Source of the DNA: UBA2784 sp964494625
Lineage (GTDB): Bacteria; Pseudomonadota; Alphaproteobacteria; Micropepsales; Micropepsaceae
DNA length: 64,000 bases
Assembly (NCBI GenBank): GCA_964494625.1
Contig: CAZBRT010000001.1
Coordinates: 186,001-250,000 of the forward strand
Direction of reading: 5' to 3'
The first letter of the stretch is position 1. Each line of letters opens with the position of its first letter. A program made the translations under genes and the position numbers. This document shows positions 8,368 to 16,593 of this stretch, one piece after another. The notes beneath the pieces are model-generated. The model ran no database searches. It was not told the DNA's origin and saw only the letters and a program-made list of their open reading frames with translations.

Positions 8368-8502
8368 ATGAAGCGCACCTATCAACCGTCCAAGCTCGTC
8401 CGCAAGCGGCGCCACGGTTTCCGCAGCCGCATGGCGACGAAGAATGGCCGCAAGATCCTGTCGCGCCGTCGCGCTGCGGGCCGCAAGTCGCTGTCGGCTT
8501 GA
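8368..8502 (+). CDS. rpmH: 50S ribosomal protein L34
   Basis: 44 residues, the exact usual length. The sequence MKRTYQPSKLVRKRRHGF with a later RMATKNGRKIL and an ARG/Lys-rich tail is diagnostic for bL34 of the large ribosomal subunit. rnpA follows directly, as in nearly all bacteria. Confidence 0.98.
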   Translation: MKRTYQPSKLVRKRRHGFRSRMATKNGRKILSRRRAAGRKSLSA

Positions 8503-8533
8503 GCCTTCGCCCTCCACCAGGGGCGTTCCACCT

Positions 8534-8983
8534 TTGCGTGACCTCGAAAAGCCCGGCGCCAAGCACGACAAAAGTGCCGCCGGGCCTTTGTGCGTCGTGC
8601 GCCTGAAAGACCGCGCCGATTTCCTGCGCGTGGCATCCGGCGGCCGCGTGCATATGCGGGGTTTCTCGCTGCAGTTCCTGAAAAATGCTGGTGACGGCGT
8701 GCGGCTTGGTTTCACCGTGACCAAGAAAGTCGGCAATGCCGTCATGCGCAACCGGGTACGGCGGCGGTTGAAGGAAGCAGCCCGTATCTCATTTGCACAA
8801 ACTGGTGCTCAAACAGGATTGGCCGGCATGGATTATGTGCTGGTCGGGCGGCTGGACGCGGCAAGCCTGCCCTTTCCAAGCCTGATCGCGGACCTTAAAC
8901 AGGCGCTCGCGCGCGCACATACGGCCAAACCGCCGCGCAAACCCAAGACAAGAGACGAAGGCGCAAAGGCAAGCGGGGAATGA
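8534..8983 (+). CDS. rnpA: Ribonuclease P protein component
   Basis: About 149 residues if started at the TTG that has an AGGGG ribosome binding site about 10 bp upstream; a GTG 21 codons later is the alternative and would give a shorter, more standard N-terminus (RLKDRADFLRV). It is the protein subunit of RNase P that trims 5' ends of pre-tRNA. The family signature is present: RLGFTVTKKVGNAVMRNRVRRRLKEAAR, split here as FTVTKKVGNAV and RNRVRRRLKE (the RNR motif). No ATG exists in frame in the region, so a non-ATG start is certain. The C-terminal Lys/Arg-rich tail is longer than in enterics. It overlaps yidD by ATGA. Confidence 0.95.
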   Translation: MRDLEKPGAKHDKSAAGPLCVVRLKDRADFLRVASGGRVHMRGFSLQFLKNAGDGVRLGFTVTKKVGNAVMRNRVRRRLKEAARISFAQTGAQTGLAGMDYVLVGRLDAASLPFPSLIADLKQALARAHTAKPPRKPKTRDEGAKASGE

Positions 8984-9360
8984 CAATCGCAAGTGCCATC
9001 ACCGGAACCCTGCACGCGCTGTCGCGCGCGTTCGCGTTTGCGCTGGCGCTGCCCATCCGCTTTTACCGCTATTTCATCTCGCCGCTTCTGGGGCGGAATT
9101 GCCGGTATGATCCCACCTGCTCGGCCTATGCGCTGCAGGCGCTCGACATTCACGGGCCGGTCAAGGGCAGCTATTTCGCCGCACGGCGCATTCTTCGCTG
9201 TCATCCGGTCAAGTGGCTGGGCGGTGGCGAGGGTTTTGATCCGGTGCCGCCGCGGCGCACGCAAGCGCTTTCCCATGAGTTGGCCACTCCCTGCGGCCAT
9301 GACCATTCGCACATCACCGCCCGGACATCCCGCGTGGCGGAAGGAAAAGAGACGCCATGA
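8980..9360 (+). CDS. yidD: Membrane protein insertion efficiency factor YidD
   Basis: 126 residues. The core YidD motif is clear: LPIRFYRYFISPLLG then C-x5-CSAYALQAL (CRYDPTCSAY), HGPVKGSY, ARRILRCHP and GFDPVP. YidD is a small amphipathic protein at the inner face of the membrane that assists YidC-dependent insertion. The His-rich tail beyond the core (about 35 residues) is not conserved in the family. The gene overlaps rnpA and yidC by ATGA on both sides, as in many proteobacteria. Confidence 0.93.
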   Translation: MTIASAITGTLHALSRAFAFALALPIRFYRYFISPLLGRNCRYDPTCSAYALQALDIHGPVKGSYFAARRILRCHPVKWLGGGEGFDPVPPRRTQALSHELATPCGHDHSHITARTSRVAEGKETP

Positions 9361-11195
9361 GTGAGAACCGCAACCTCTTTCTGGTCATCGCCCTGTCGCT
9401 GGCGGTCGTGATCCTGTGGCAGGAGTTCATCGTTGGTCCGATGACGCCGCCGCCGCAGGAACAGACGACCATCACGCCTGACGGCAGCGCGACAGGAGGT
9501 GTAACGCCGCCCGTCACCGATGTCGCGGGTTCGATCAGCGCGCCAGCCACACCCCAGGCCGGCGTCAGCCTGCCCCGCGCCGAGGCGCTGGGTGCCAGCG
9601 GCGCGCGTCTGGCCATCATGTCGGATGCGGTTGATGGCTCGATCCTTCTGACCGGCGCGCGATTTGACGATCTCAATCTTCGTCGCTACCGCACACAGGT
9701 TGATCCGCAGTCTGAGGAAATCACGCTCTTCAGCCCCAAGAGCGTTACCTGGCCGGACTTCACCTATTTTGCCGAGTTCGGCTGGGCGGCCGCGCCCGGC
9801 GGCACGATCACGCTTCCCAACGCGGAGACGGTCTGGCGGGTGGCTGCGGGGGCAACGCTTTCGCCTTCATCGCCCGTTACGCTTGAGTGGGACAACGGAC
9901 AGGGTTTCCTCTTCAAGCGTACCATCGCGCTTGACGACAATTACATGTTCACGATCACGGACGCGGTCGAGAACCGCTCGGCCGGTGATGTCGCGCTTTA
10001 TCCCTATGGCCTGATCGCGCGCCACGGCGGCGAACCGCAGATGTCGATCTGGGTGATACACGAAGGCTTGCTCGGCGTCTTCAACGGCACGCTGGAGCAG
10101 CAGACATTCAGCGACATGCAGGACGAGCCCGTCCAGTCATTCGAGACCTCGGGCGGCTGGCTTGGCATCACGGACCATTACTGGATGGCCGCCCTTGCGC
10201 CAGACCAAAACGAGGCGGTCGTGGCCCGCTTCACACGCGACGCGCGCGACGGCAAGAACATCTATCAGACCGATTTCCGCTACACATCGGCGCGCATCGC
10301 GGCGGCGGGCCAGACTATTTCCGTCACCCATCATCTCTTTGCAGGCGCCAAGTCGGTTGCGGTCGTGGACGGCTATGAGGAAAATCTCGGCATCAAGCGC
10401 TTTGACCTCGCAATTGACTGGGGCTGGTTCTTCTTCCTGACCAAGCCGATTTTCCTGTTGCTCGACTTCATCCAGTCGCTGGTCGGCAATTTCGGCATCG
10501 CGATCCTGCTTCTGACCGTCCTCATCAAGCTCCTGTTCTTCCCCCTGGCGAACAAGAGCTATGAGTCGATGAGCAAGATGAAGAAGATCCAGCCGGAGAT
10601 GCTCAAGCTGCGCGAGCGCCACAAGGAGGATCCGCAGCGGCTGCAGGCCGAGATGATGGGCCTCTACAAGCGCGAGAAAGTGAACCCCGTTTCGGGCTGT
10701 CTGCCCATCCTCCTGCAGATCCCCGTGTTCTTCTCGCTCTACAAGGTGCTCTACGTGTCGCTGGAGATGCGGCACAAGCCGTTCTTCGGCTGGGTGCAGG
10801 ACCTTTCGGCCATTGATCCGACAAACGTGTTCACGCTTTTCGGCCTTCTGCCCTATGAGCCCTGGTCCTTCCTGCATATCGGCATCTGGCCTTTGGTCAT
10901 GGGCGTCTCCATGTGGGTGCAGATGAAGATGAACCCGCCGGCAACCGATCCGGTGCAGCAACGCATCTTCGGCCTGATGCCGTGGTTCTTCATGTTCCTG
11001 ATGGCCAGTTTCCCGGCAGGGCTTGTCATCTACTGGGCGTGGAACAACACGCTGTCGGTGCTGCAGCAATATTTCATCATGCGGCGCATGAAGGTCGAAG
11101 TGCACCTGTTCGACAATCTGAAGAACAGCTTCCTTGTCCGGCTGGTCACCGGGCGCGTCGGGCGCAAGCCTGATCCGGGCGACGGCAAGAATTGA
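9357..11195 (+). CDS. yidC: Membrane protein insertase YidC (Oxa1 family)
   Basis: 612 residues, full length for Gram-negative YidC. An N-terminal membrane anchor (about residues 6-22, LVIALSLAVVILWQEF) leads into a periplasmic beta-sandwich domain of about 300 residues. Then comes the conserved insertase core: FFLTKPIFLLLDFIQSLVGN, GIAILLLTVLIKLLFFPLAN, the cytoplasmic coiled-coil KMKKIQPEMLKLRERHKEDP with KREKVNPVSGCLPILLQIPV, and further membrane segments ending with a basic tail. It inserts proteins into the inner membrane alone or with SecYEG. Its position between yidD and engB is canonical. Confidence 0.97.
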   Translation: MSENRNLFLVIALSLAVVILWQEFIVGPMTPPPQEQTTITPDGSATGGVTPPVTDVAGSISAPATPQAGVSLPRAEALGASGARLAIMSDAVDGSILLTGARFDDLNLRRYRTQVDPQSEEITLFSPKSVTWPDFTYFAEFGWAAAPGGTITLPNAETVWRVAAGATLSPSSPVTLEWDNGQGFLFKRTIALDDNYMFTITDAVENRSAGDVALYPYGLIARHGGEPQMSIWVIHEGLLGVFNGTLEQQTFSDMQDEPVQSFETSGGWLGITDHYWMAALAPDQNEAVVARFTRDARDGKNIYQTDFRYTSARIAAAGQTISVTHHLFAGAKSVAVVDGYEENLGIKRFDLAIDWGWFFFLTKPIFLLLDFIQSLVGNFGIAILLLTVLIKLLFFPLANKSYESMSKMKKIQPEMLKLRERHKEDPQRLQAEMMGLYKREKVNPVSGCLPILLQIPVFFSLYKVLYVSLEMRHKPFFGWVQDLSAIDPTNVFTLFGLLPYEPWSFLHIGIWPLVMGVSMWVQMKMNPPATDPVQQRIFGLMPWFFMFLMASFPAGLVIYWAWNNTLSVLQQYFIMRRMKVEVHLFDNLKNSFLVRLVTGRVGRKPDPGDGKN

Positions 11196-11854
11196 TGACA
11201 CCGGCCGAAAGGGAAGCGGAAGAAGAACGCCTTCTGTGGGAGGAGCGCGGGCGGCTCCTCTTTGCCGGGCCATGCGACTTTGTGGCGGGGGCGACCGCCA
11301 CATCAAACCTTCCGGCCGAGGAAATGATCGAAGTCGCGTTTGCCGGGCGCTCGAATGTCGGCAAGTCGAGCCTTGTGAATGCACTGACCGGCCGCAATAC
11401 GCTGGCACGCGTCTCCGACACGCCGGGGCGCACGAAGGAAATCAATTTCTTCAATCTGGGCGGGGCGCTCGTGCTCACCGACCTGCCCGGTTATGGTTAC
11501 GCGCGCGCGCCCAAGAAGCTGGTTGCGCAGTGGACCAAGCTCATCTTCTCGTATCTGCGCGGGCGGACGACCTTGCGCCGCGTCATGCTGCTCGTCGACA
11601 GCCGCCACGGTCCCAAGGAAAACGACATTGAGGCGATGACGGCGCTGGATGAGGCTGCGGTCTCCTACCAGCTCGTGTTGACCAAATCCGACAAGCCCAA
11701 GCGCACAGAGCTTGCTGCCATGATCGCGGCGACCAGGGCGCTCGCCCAGCGTCATGCTGCCGCACATCCCGAGATCCTGGTTACCTCGAGCGAGACCGGC
11801 GAGGGACTGGCCAGCGTCAAGGCATCCATCGCCCGGCTCGTGCCCATGGCCTGA
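11195..11854 (+). CDS. engB: Ribosome biogenesis GTPase EngB/YsxC
   Basis: 219 residues, usual size for this single-domain GTPase required for large-subunit assembly. G1 GRSNVGKSSL (about residues 51-60), G2 in TPGRTKEINFF, G3 DLPGYGYA, G4 TKSD and G5 near TSS are all visible. The ATG overlaps the yidC stop by one base (TGATG); a TTG one codon earlier is unlikely. It is the last gene of the rpmH block before a fresh promoter for argB. Confidence 0.95.
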   Translation: MTPAEREAEEERLLWEERGRLLFAGPCDFVAGATATSNLPAEEMIEVAFAGRSNVGKSSLVNALTGRNTLARVSDTPGRTKEINFFNLGGALVLTDLPGYGYARAPKKLVAQWTKLIFSYLRGRTTLRRVMLLVDSRHGPKENDIEAMTALDEAAVSYQLVLTKSDKPKRTELAAMIAATRALAQRHAAAHPEILVTSSETGEGLASVKASIARLVPMA

Positions 11855-11873
11855 GCCGCGCCGGGCAGGACAG

Positions 11874-11903
11874 TTGGTCTCGTCGCCCTTCCTGGGCTAT
11901 AAG
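11874..11903 (+). promoter_or_regulatory. Predicted promoter of argB
   Basis: TTGGTC and TATAAG are separated by 18 bp, with the expected transcription start about 70 bp before argB. The -10 hexamer stands out in a GC-rich gap of 124 bp. Confidence 0.5.
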
Positions 11904-11978
11904 GCGCGCGGCGCCGCATCCTGAACCCCGCACCTTGCGGGGGCGTTTCATCCCGGCCGCCCTTGATGACGGTACGCG

Positions 11979-12914
11979 ATGGCTTCAGACGACATTACCG
12001 CCAAGGACCTGCCTTTCACCATGCGCCAGCTCGCCAAGTGGCGCGGTACGGCACGCACATTGGTGGAGGCGCTGCCCTATATCCTTCGCTATGACGGGCG
12101 CACCATCGTCGTCAAATATGGCGGTCATGCCATGGGTGAATCGGGCGTGAGCGAGGATTTCGCACAGTCCATCGTACTGATGAAGCAGACCGGCATCGCG
12201 CCGGTCGTCGTCCATGGCGGCGGCCCGCAGATCGGTGCCATGCTGGACCGCCTGCAGATCAAGTCGAGGTTCATCGACGGCCTGCGCGTCACTGACCGCA
12301 GCGCGATCGACGTCGTGGAAATGGTGCTGACCGGCTCGATCAACAAGCAGATCGTCTCCGCCATCAACAGCGCGGGCGGACGTGCCATCGGCCTTTCGGG
12401 CAAGGACGGCAATCTGATCGTCGCGCACAAGCTGACGCCCCAGAAGCGCAACCCGGAAACGGGCGTGATGGAGTCCGTTGATCTCGGCTTTGTCGGCGAG
12501 CCCGAGGAAATCAATCCGGAAGTGCTGGAGCCGATCCTGAGCTCCGACATCATCCCCGTGATCGCGCCGATTGGCGTGGGCCGCAACGGCGAGACCTACA
12601 ACATCAATGCGGACACGGTTGCAGGCGCGGTTGCAGGCGCGATGGGTGCCGAGCGCATGCTGCTCCTCACGGATGTTCCCGGTGTCATCGGCAAGGACGG
12701 CTTTGTCATTCCGCAACTGACGGTCGATGACGCGCGCAAGCTGATGAAGGACGGCACCATCTCGGGCGGCATGATCCCCAAGGTGCAGACCTGCATCGAC
12801 GCGCTGGAGGCCGGTGTCGAGGCGGTCGTCATTCTTGACGGGCGCATCCCGCACGTGATGCTGATCGAGTTGTTCACCGCGCATGGCGCGGGCACGATGA
12901 TCCGGCGGGGTTGA
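11979..12914 (+). CDS. argB: Acetylglutamate kinase
   Basis: 311 residues. It phosphorylates N-acetylglutamate in the second step of arginine synthesis. Family blocks in order: IVVKYGGHAM (ATP site Lys), VVVHGGGPQIG (acetylglutamate and phosphate binding), FIDGLRVTDR, GLSGKDGNLI, NINADTVAGAVAGAMGAERM and LLLTDVPGV. The N-terminal helix before the core (about 25 residues) is of the type that builds the hexameric arginine-inhibited enzyme in many bacteria. argB after engB is a common alphaproteobacterial order. Confidence 0.96.
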   Translation: MASDDITAKDLPFTMRQLAKWRGTARTLVEALPYILRYDGRTIVVKYGGHAMGESGVSEDFAQSIVLMKQTGIAPVVVHGGGPQIGAMLDRLQIKSRFIDGLRVTDRSAIDVVEMVLTGSINKQIVSAINSAGGRAIGLSGKDGNLIVAHKLTPQKRNPETGVMESVDLGFVGEPEEINPEVLEPILSSDIIPVIAPIGVGRNGETYNINADTVAGAVAGAMGAERMLLLTDVPGVIGKDGFVIPQLTVDDARKLMKDGTISGGMIPKVQTCIDALEAGVEAVVILDGRIPHVMLIELFTAHGAGTMIRRG

Positions 12915-12932
12915 GGGCGGGTCCGTTCTTCA

Positions 12933-13078
12933 GCCTCCCCTTACCTATAAGGGGAGGCGGGGCTTGGCGGAGCGAAGCGAACGCCAAGCCCGGTGGGGTT
13001 GCGGGAAGCTGTGCTGAATTTGGAAGTGGTTCCCCCCACCCGCGATGCGAAGGCATCGCTTGCCTCCCCCAAGGGGGA
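12933..13078. repeat. Compound inverted-repeat (REP-like) intergenic element
   Basis: Between argB and the convergent DUF2336 gene lie four consecutive palindromes. The first has 11-bp arms GCCTCCCCTTA/TAAGGGGAGGC with a 4-nt loop. The second has 10-bp arms GGGCTTGGCG/CGCCAAGCCC. The third has 7-bp arms GCGATGC/GCATCGC. The last is a CCCCC-AA-GGGGG core. The outer units resemble each other (CTCCCC...GGGGAG), as if the element has inverted ends. Such composite palindromes are typical of dispersed non-coding repeats in GC-rich proteobacteria; it may also stop transcription from both sides. Confidence 0.6.
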
Positions 13079-13106
13079 AGCGCAAGGCGGCGATCGCATT
13101 TTCGCC

Positions 13107-14369
13107 CTACCCGCTGATCCCGAAATAGGAGAGGTGCCAGCGCATCTCGTCCTCGCTCAACGGGAAGCCGACGCCCGCACGGGCAAAGACCATCTCGCGC
13201 TGCGTGAGCTTGAGCAGGAAGGTCTGGATTTTCAGCGACACGCGCATCGGCAGGCCCGCGCGCCAGGCGAGCGCGGTGATCGCCTTGGCGCTGCGCGCCG
13301 CAAAGATGCGCTCGATGGAAGACACAGGCAGGCGGTTCAGGCGTGCCATGGCAGAGATCACGGTTGCGCGATTGCCCGCTTCGGCGGCAGCGGCGACAAA
13401 GCCGTCATCCAGCACGCCACGCTTTGCCGCGCTTTCGACTTCGGCTTCGGCATCTTCCGTCTTTGCGACGTCACCCGGATCATCCAGCAGGCGCTGGCGC
13501 ATGCGCTTGCCGATCAGGTTTGACGTTTCCGCATCCAGGCCCGCGCGCGCTGACAGGGCCTGAAGGAGCGAGGCACCGACAAATCCCGCTATGCGGCGTA
13601 CCGCCCGCAGGCTGAGCTCGGCGCGCATGACGATGCCGCTTTGCCATGTCTCGATGGCTTCCGCCTCTTCCACCAGCCGGTCGAGGGCCTCTTCGCGGAT
13701 CTGGGCGGAGCGGTTGACCAGCAAGGCGGCGATGGCCGGCACGTCAAAGGCTGAGATGATGGCATCAGAGAGGCGCGGCGACACGCCATTGCGGCGGGCA
13801 ATCGCCTCCAGTGCGCCATCGGCCTTCGCGCCCGCAATGATCTCGATGAGGTCATCGTCCGAGAGCAGCGGCGAATACTGGAGAATGGGGGCGGCGACAA
13901 TCGTCTCAAGATCGCGTGCGAGGCGCTTGACGATGTGGGCGGGAACGTTTGGCGCGGACTTGATTTCCTCGGCCAGGATTGCGCGCACACGCGGGAGGGC
14001 GTCACGCGCGAGCTTTTCGAGGGCAGCGACCAGAAGCTCGCGGGTACGGCTTTCCTCTTCTGCATCCAGACCCGGCAGGATGCGGCCGATCTTGCGCGAA
14101 AGCTCGCAACGCACGTCGGTGTTGTCGTCGCTCGCCAGGATCACATTGGCCTGTGCGGGCGTGCCGGTGTTGGCGGCAATCGCCTTGCGGATCTTCGGAT
14201 CGGGATCGGTCGCGAGATAATAGAGGATCTCGGGGGCGACATCCTCCCGGATGCACAGCTCGGCCTTCAGCTCATTGGCGCGCGACTCGAGGATCTTGCG
14301 TGACTCCTCGTAGGAGAGCGTTTCGGGCAGCGACTTGCCCAGAAGGCGGCGGATGAGGTTTCTCAGCAT
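13107..14369 (-). CDS. DUF2336 domain protein
   Basis: About 420 residues, largely alpha-helical, of the alphaproteobacterial DUF2336 type. It consists of short HEAT-like helical pairs such as LATDPDPKIRKAIA, LLVNRSAQIREEALDRLV and LARDALPRVRAILAEEI. The second half contains the DUF2336 core with SLRAVRRIAGFVGASLLQ and a C-terminal FLLKLTQREMVFARAGVGFPLSEDEM. The molecular function of the family is not established. The ATG with an AAGGA site 7 bp before it is chosen over an upstream start. It overlaps the stop of the PAS/GGDEF-like gene by 7 bp, so the two are translationally coupled. Confidence 0.8.
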   Translation of the reverse strand: MLRNLIRRLLGKSLPETLSYEESRKILESRANELKAELCIREDVAPEILYYLATDPDPKIRKAIAANTGTPAQANVILASDDNTDVRCELSRKIGRILPGLDAEEESRTRELLVAALEKLARDALPRVRAILAEEIKSAPNVPAHIVKRLARDLETIVAAPILQYSPLLSDDDLIEIIAGAKADGALEAIARRNGVSPRLSDAIISAFDVPAIAALLVNRSAQIREEALDRLVEEAEAIETWQSGIVMRAELSLRAVRRIAGFVGASLLQALSARAGLDAETSNLIGKRMRQRLLDDPGDVAKTEDAEAEVESAAKRGVLDDGFVAAAAEAGNRATVISAMARLNRLPVSSIERIFAARSAKAITALAWRAGLPMRVSLKIQTFLLKLTQREMVFARAGVGFPLSEDEMRWHLSYFGISG

Positions 14370-15706
14370 GGCACGTCCTTGCACGGTTCATGCGGACCAA
14401 AGGGTTCAGCAAGCGCAATCCGGTCCTGCCCCAGCGACTTCGCCTCGCGAAGCGCATCCTGGGCGCGGGCTGTCAGCGCATCGCGGGTTTCGGGATGACG
14501 GCCGTCGAAGATGGCAATGCCGATGGCAGTGCGGACGGTTACTGTGTCAGGCAGCGCAAGGTGGGCCATCATGCCGGGGCCGATGCGGCCCGCACGCATG
14601 AGCGCGCCCGACGCATCCGCGCCCTCCAGGAACAGGGCAAAGGCACCACCGCCGGCATGAACCGCGATATCCGCCGGGCGACCTGTGCCGCGCAGCATGC
14701 CGCCGATGGCCGTGGCCAAGCGGCTTGTCGCCTCCGGGTCCGGCAATCCGCCTTTGTCGCCGTCAAGATTGCATTCAAGACAAAGGAGTGCGGCGGTGCC
14801 GTGCATGCGGCGCAGATGATCCAGACGGCGATCAACTTCCTCGCCGAAACCACGCGCGTTGAACAATCCGGTCTGCGTGTCCGTCCGCGTTTCGCGTTCC
14901 AGCAAGCCTGCAAGCCCGGCGTGGGCTGCTTCCAGGGCCTGCAATTGCGCACGCTCGGCGGTCACGTCGCGGGCAACGCCACGCACATGGCGCAACACGC
15001 CAGCCTCGTCACGCACCGGGCGGCTGGTAATGACAAGCGTGCGCTTTTCACCGCCCGCATCGGCGACGATGACTTCAACATTGTCCTGCGGGGCAGACGC
15101 CGCAAAGGGCGACGGCTTGCCGTCATGGCAAGTGAGGTCAGCGGCCCGCCGCCCATGCAGGGCAGAGGCCGCAAACCCAAGGGCGCCACGCGGCGAAACA
15201 AAACTGAAGGCGCCGGTCGTGTCGGTCTCGAAGGCAAAATCGGCGGAACAGTCGATGAGATCGCGATAGAGGCTGCGCGACTGGGTGAGCGCCTTGGCCA
15301 GATTCACATCGAAGGTGACATCGCGTGCGGTCACGAAGGCTGCATCGCCGACCGGCAGCATGGTCACATCATAGGAGAGCGGCGGCGCCATGGGGTCAGA
15401 CGATTTGCGCACGCCAATGCGCGTCTGTGCGGGGCGCCCGCCGGCGGCCAGTTGCGCGATGCGGGCGATCGGGGTGTCACCCCAGGTCGCATCGGCGGCA
15501 AAGGCTGCAAGAATCGGCTGGGCCAGCGCATTGGCTGCCGCAACACGATTGCCCACGAGAAGGAAGGCGGGGAAAGGTGCAGCAGCGATCAGGGGCGCGA
15601 AGGGATGATGGGACACAGGTGCAGGCCCCGCCGCAGGCTTGGCCTGCGCCGGTGCTTGTGAGGGCGCCAACGCGGCCCCGGAATTCCTGTCAGCCTGCCT
15701 CGACAT
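14363..15706 (-). CDS. PAS domain protein with degenerate GGDEF domain
   Basis: About 447 residues, no membrane segment. An N-terminal PAS-like region (about 35-130) and a second PAS domain (about 140-255: SLYRDLIDCSADFAFETD, ending HVRGVARDVTAERAQ, the usual PAC-type exit) lead by a short helix into a GGDEF-type domain (DTQTGLFNARGFGEEVDRR onward). In active diguanylate cyclases this domain has GG(D/E)EF; here the equivalent loop reads HAGGGAFALFLEG, so the catalytic Asp/Glu and Glu are replaced. It should therefore be a sensor or binding protein and not a c-di-GMP synthase. Coupled to a DUF2336 gene. Confidence 0.75.
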   Translation of the reverse strand: MSRQADRNSGAALAPSQAPAQAKPAAGPAPVSHHPFAPLIAAAPFPAFLLVGNRVAAANALAQPILAAFAADATWGDTPIARIAQLAAGGRPAQTRIGVRKSSDPMAPPLSYDVTMLPVGDAAFVTARDVTFDVNLAKALTQSRSLYRDLIDCSADFAFETDTTGAFSFVSPRGALGFAASALHGRRAADLTCHDGKPSPFAASAPQDNVEVIVADAGGEKRTLVITSRPVRDEAGVLRHVRGVARDVTAERAQLQALEAAHAGLAGLLERETRTDTQTGLFNARGFGEEVDRRLDHLRRMHGTAALLCLECNLDGDKGGLPDPEATSRLATAIGGMLRGTGRPADIAVHAGGGAFALFLEGADASGALMRAGRIGPGMMAHLALPDTVTVRTAIGIAIFDGRHPETRDALTARAQDALREAKSLGQDRIALAEPFGPHEPCKDVPC

Positions 15707-15846
15707 GCCGGTCTCGGGCTCTCCTGTCTGCAATTAAGGAGAATGCGGCGCGCGCTGTTAAAGGCGGCTTAAACCTGATAGGTCCGGCAGCGCTGTCAGG
15801 GTAAAGAAAGTGTTGCCGCAGGGCCTTTGATCACGCACGGGAACGC

Positions 15847-16593
15847 ATGCCGAAGAGGCACGAAGAGACGCAGGAGACTGGAGCGAAAGAAGGGGGCCGT
15901 CCCGATTTCGCGCATGTCGATGTCTGGATTTTCGACCTCGACAATACGCTTTATCCGGCAAGCTCGGACCTCTTCTCCCAGATTGACCGGCGGATGACGG
16001 CGTTTCTGGCCGAAAAATTCGGCGTCGGCAGCGACGAAGCGCGGCGCATCCAGAAGGACTATTACCGCGACCATGGCACGACGCTGAACGGCCTCATCAA
16101 TGTGCACGGCGACGACCCCGAGCCCTATCTGGCCTTTGTCCACGACATCGACCTTTCGGTGCTGCCGCGCGACCATGCCCTTGATGCGGCCCTTGCGCGC
16201 CTGCCGGGGCGCAAACTTGTCCACACCAACGGATCGACCGAGCATGCCGGCCGCGTGATGGAGCGGCTGGGCATCGCGCATCATTTCGAGGATGTCTTTG
16301 ACATCAGGGCGTCTTCATTCACGCCCAAGCCGAACCCCTTGTCCTATGACCGGCTGCTGGCGCGCCACGGCGTTCTCCCTGCGCGGGCGGCCCTGTTCGA
16401 GGACATCGTGCGCAATCTTGCCCCGGCGCGTGCCCTTGGCATGACGACCGTGTGGGTGCGCAATGACAGCCCGTGGAGCAAGCAGGGGCCGCTTTTTCCG
16501 GCCCATGATCTTTCCCATGTTGACCACGTGGCCGAAGACCTTTCACCCTTCCTTGCTTCCCTGAAACTTGCGACGGATCCCCATGACGATTGA
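15847..16593 (+). CDS. HAD-family pyrimidine 5'-nucleotidase (SDT1/SSM1 type)
   Basis: 248 residues. The HAD motif I is FDLDNTLYP (nucleophile Asp at about residue 30), a feature of the SDT1-like pyrimidine 5'-nucleotidase group together with the KDYYRDHGTTLNGL cap segment. Motif II is VHTNGS, and motif III is FTPKPNPLSY with FEDIVRNL as motif IV. It likely dephosphorylates UMP/CMP-like nucleotides in the cytosol. The stop overlaps the dapD start region by 11 bp. The first 22 residues are polar and not conserved; a later start is possible but there is no better candidate. Confidence 0.85.
   Translation: MPKRHEETQETGAKEGGRPDFAHVDVWIFDLDNTLYPASSDLFSQIDRRMTAFLAEKFGVGSDEARRIQKDYYRDHGTTLNGLINVHGDDPEPYLAFVHDIDLSVLPRDHALDAALARLPGRKLVHTNGSTEHAGRVMERLGIAHHFEDVFDIRASSFTPKPNPLSYDRLLARHGVLPARAALFEDIVRNLAPARALGMTTVWVRNDSPWSKQGPLFPAHDLSHVDHVAEDLSPFLASLKLATDPHDD

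Noticed and set aside
10137..11408. 423-codon minus-strand frame opposite yidC
   Set aside because: Shadow of a strongly conserved gene, with no motifs of its own.
12933..13078. CRISPR-like repeat cluster
   Set aside because: The palindromes differ in sequence and spacing; no direct repeats with uniform spacers here or elsewhere in the window.
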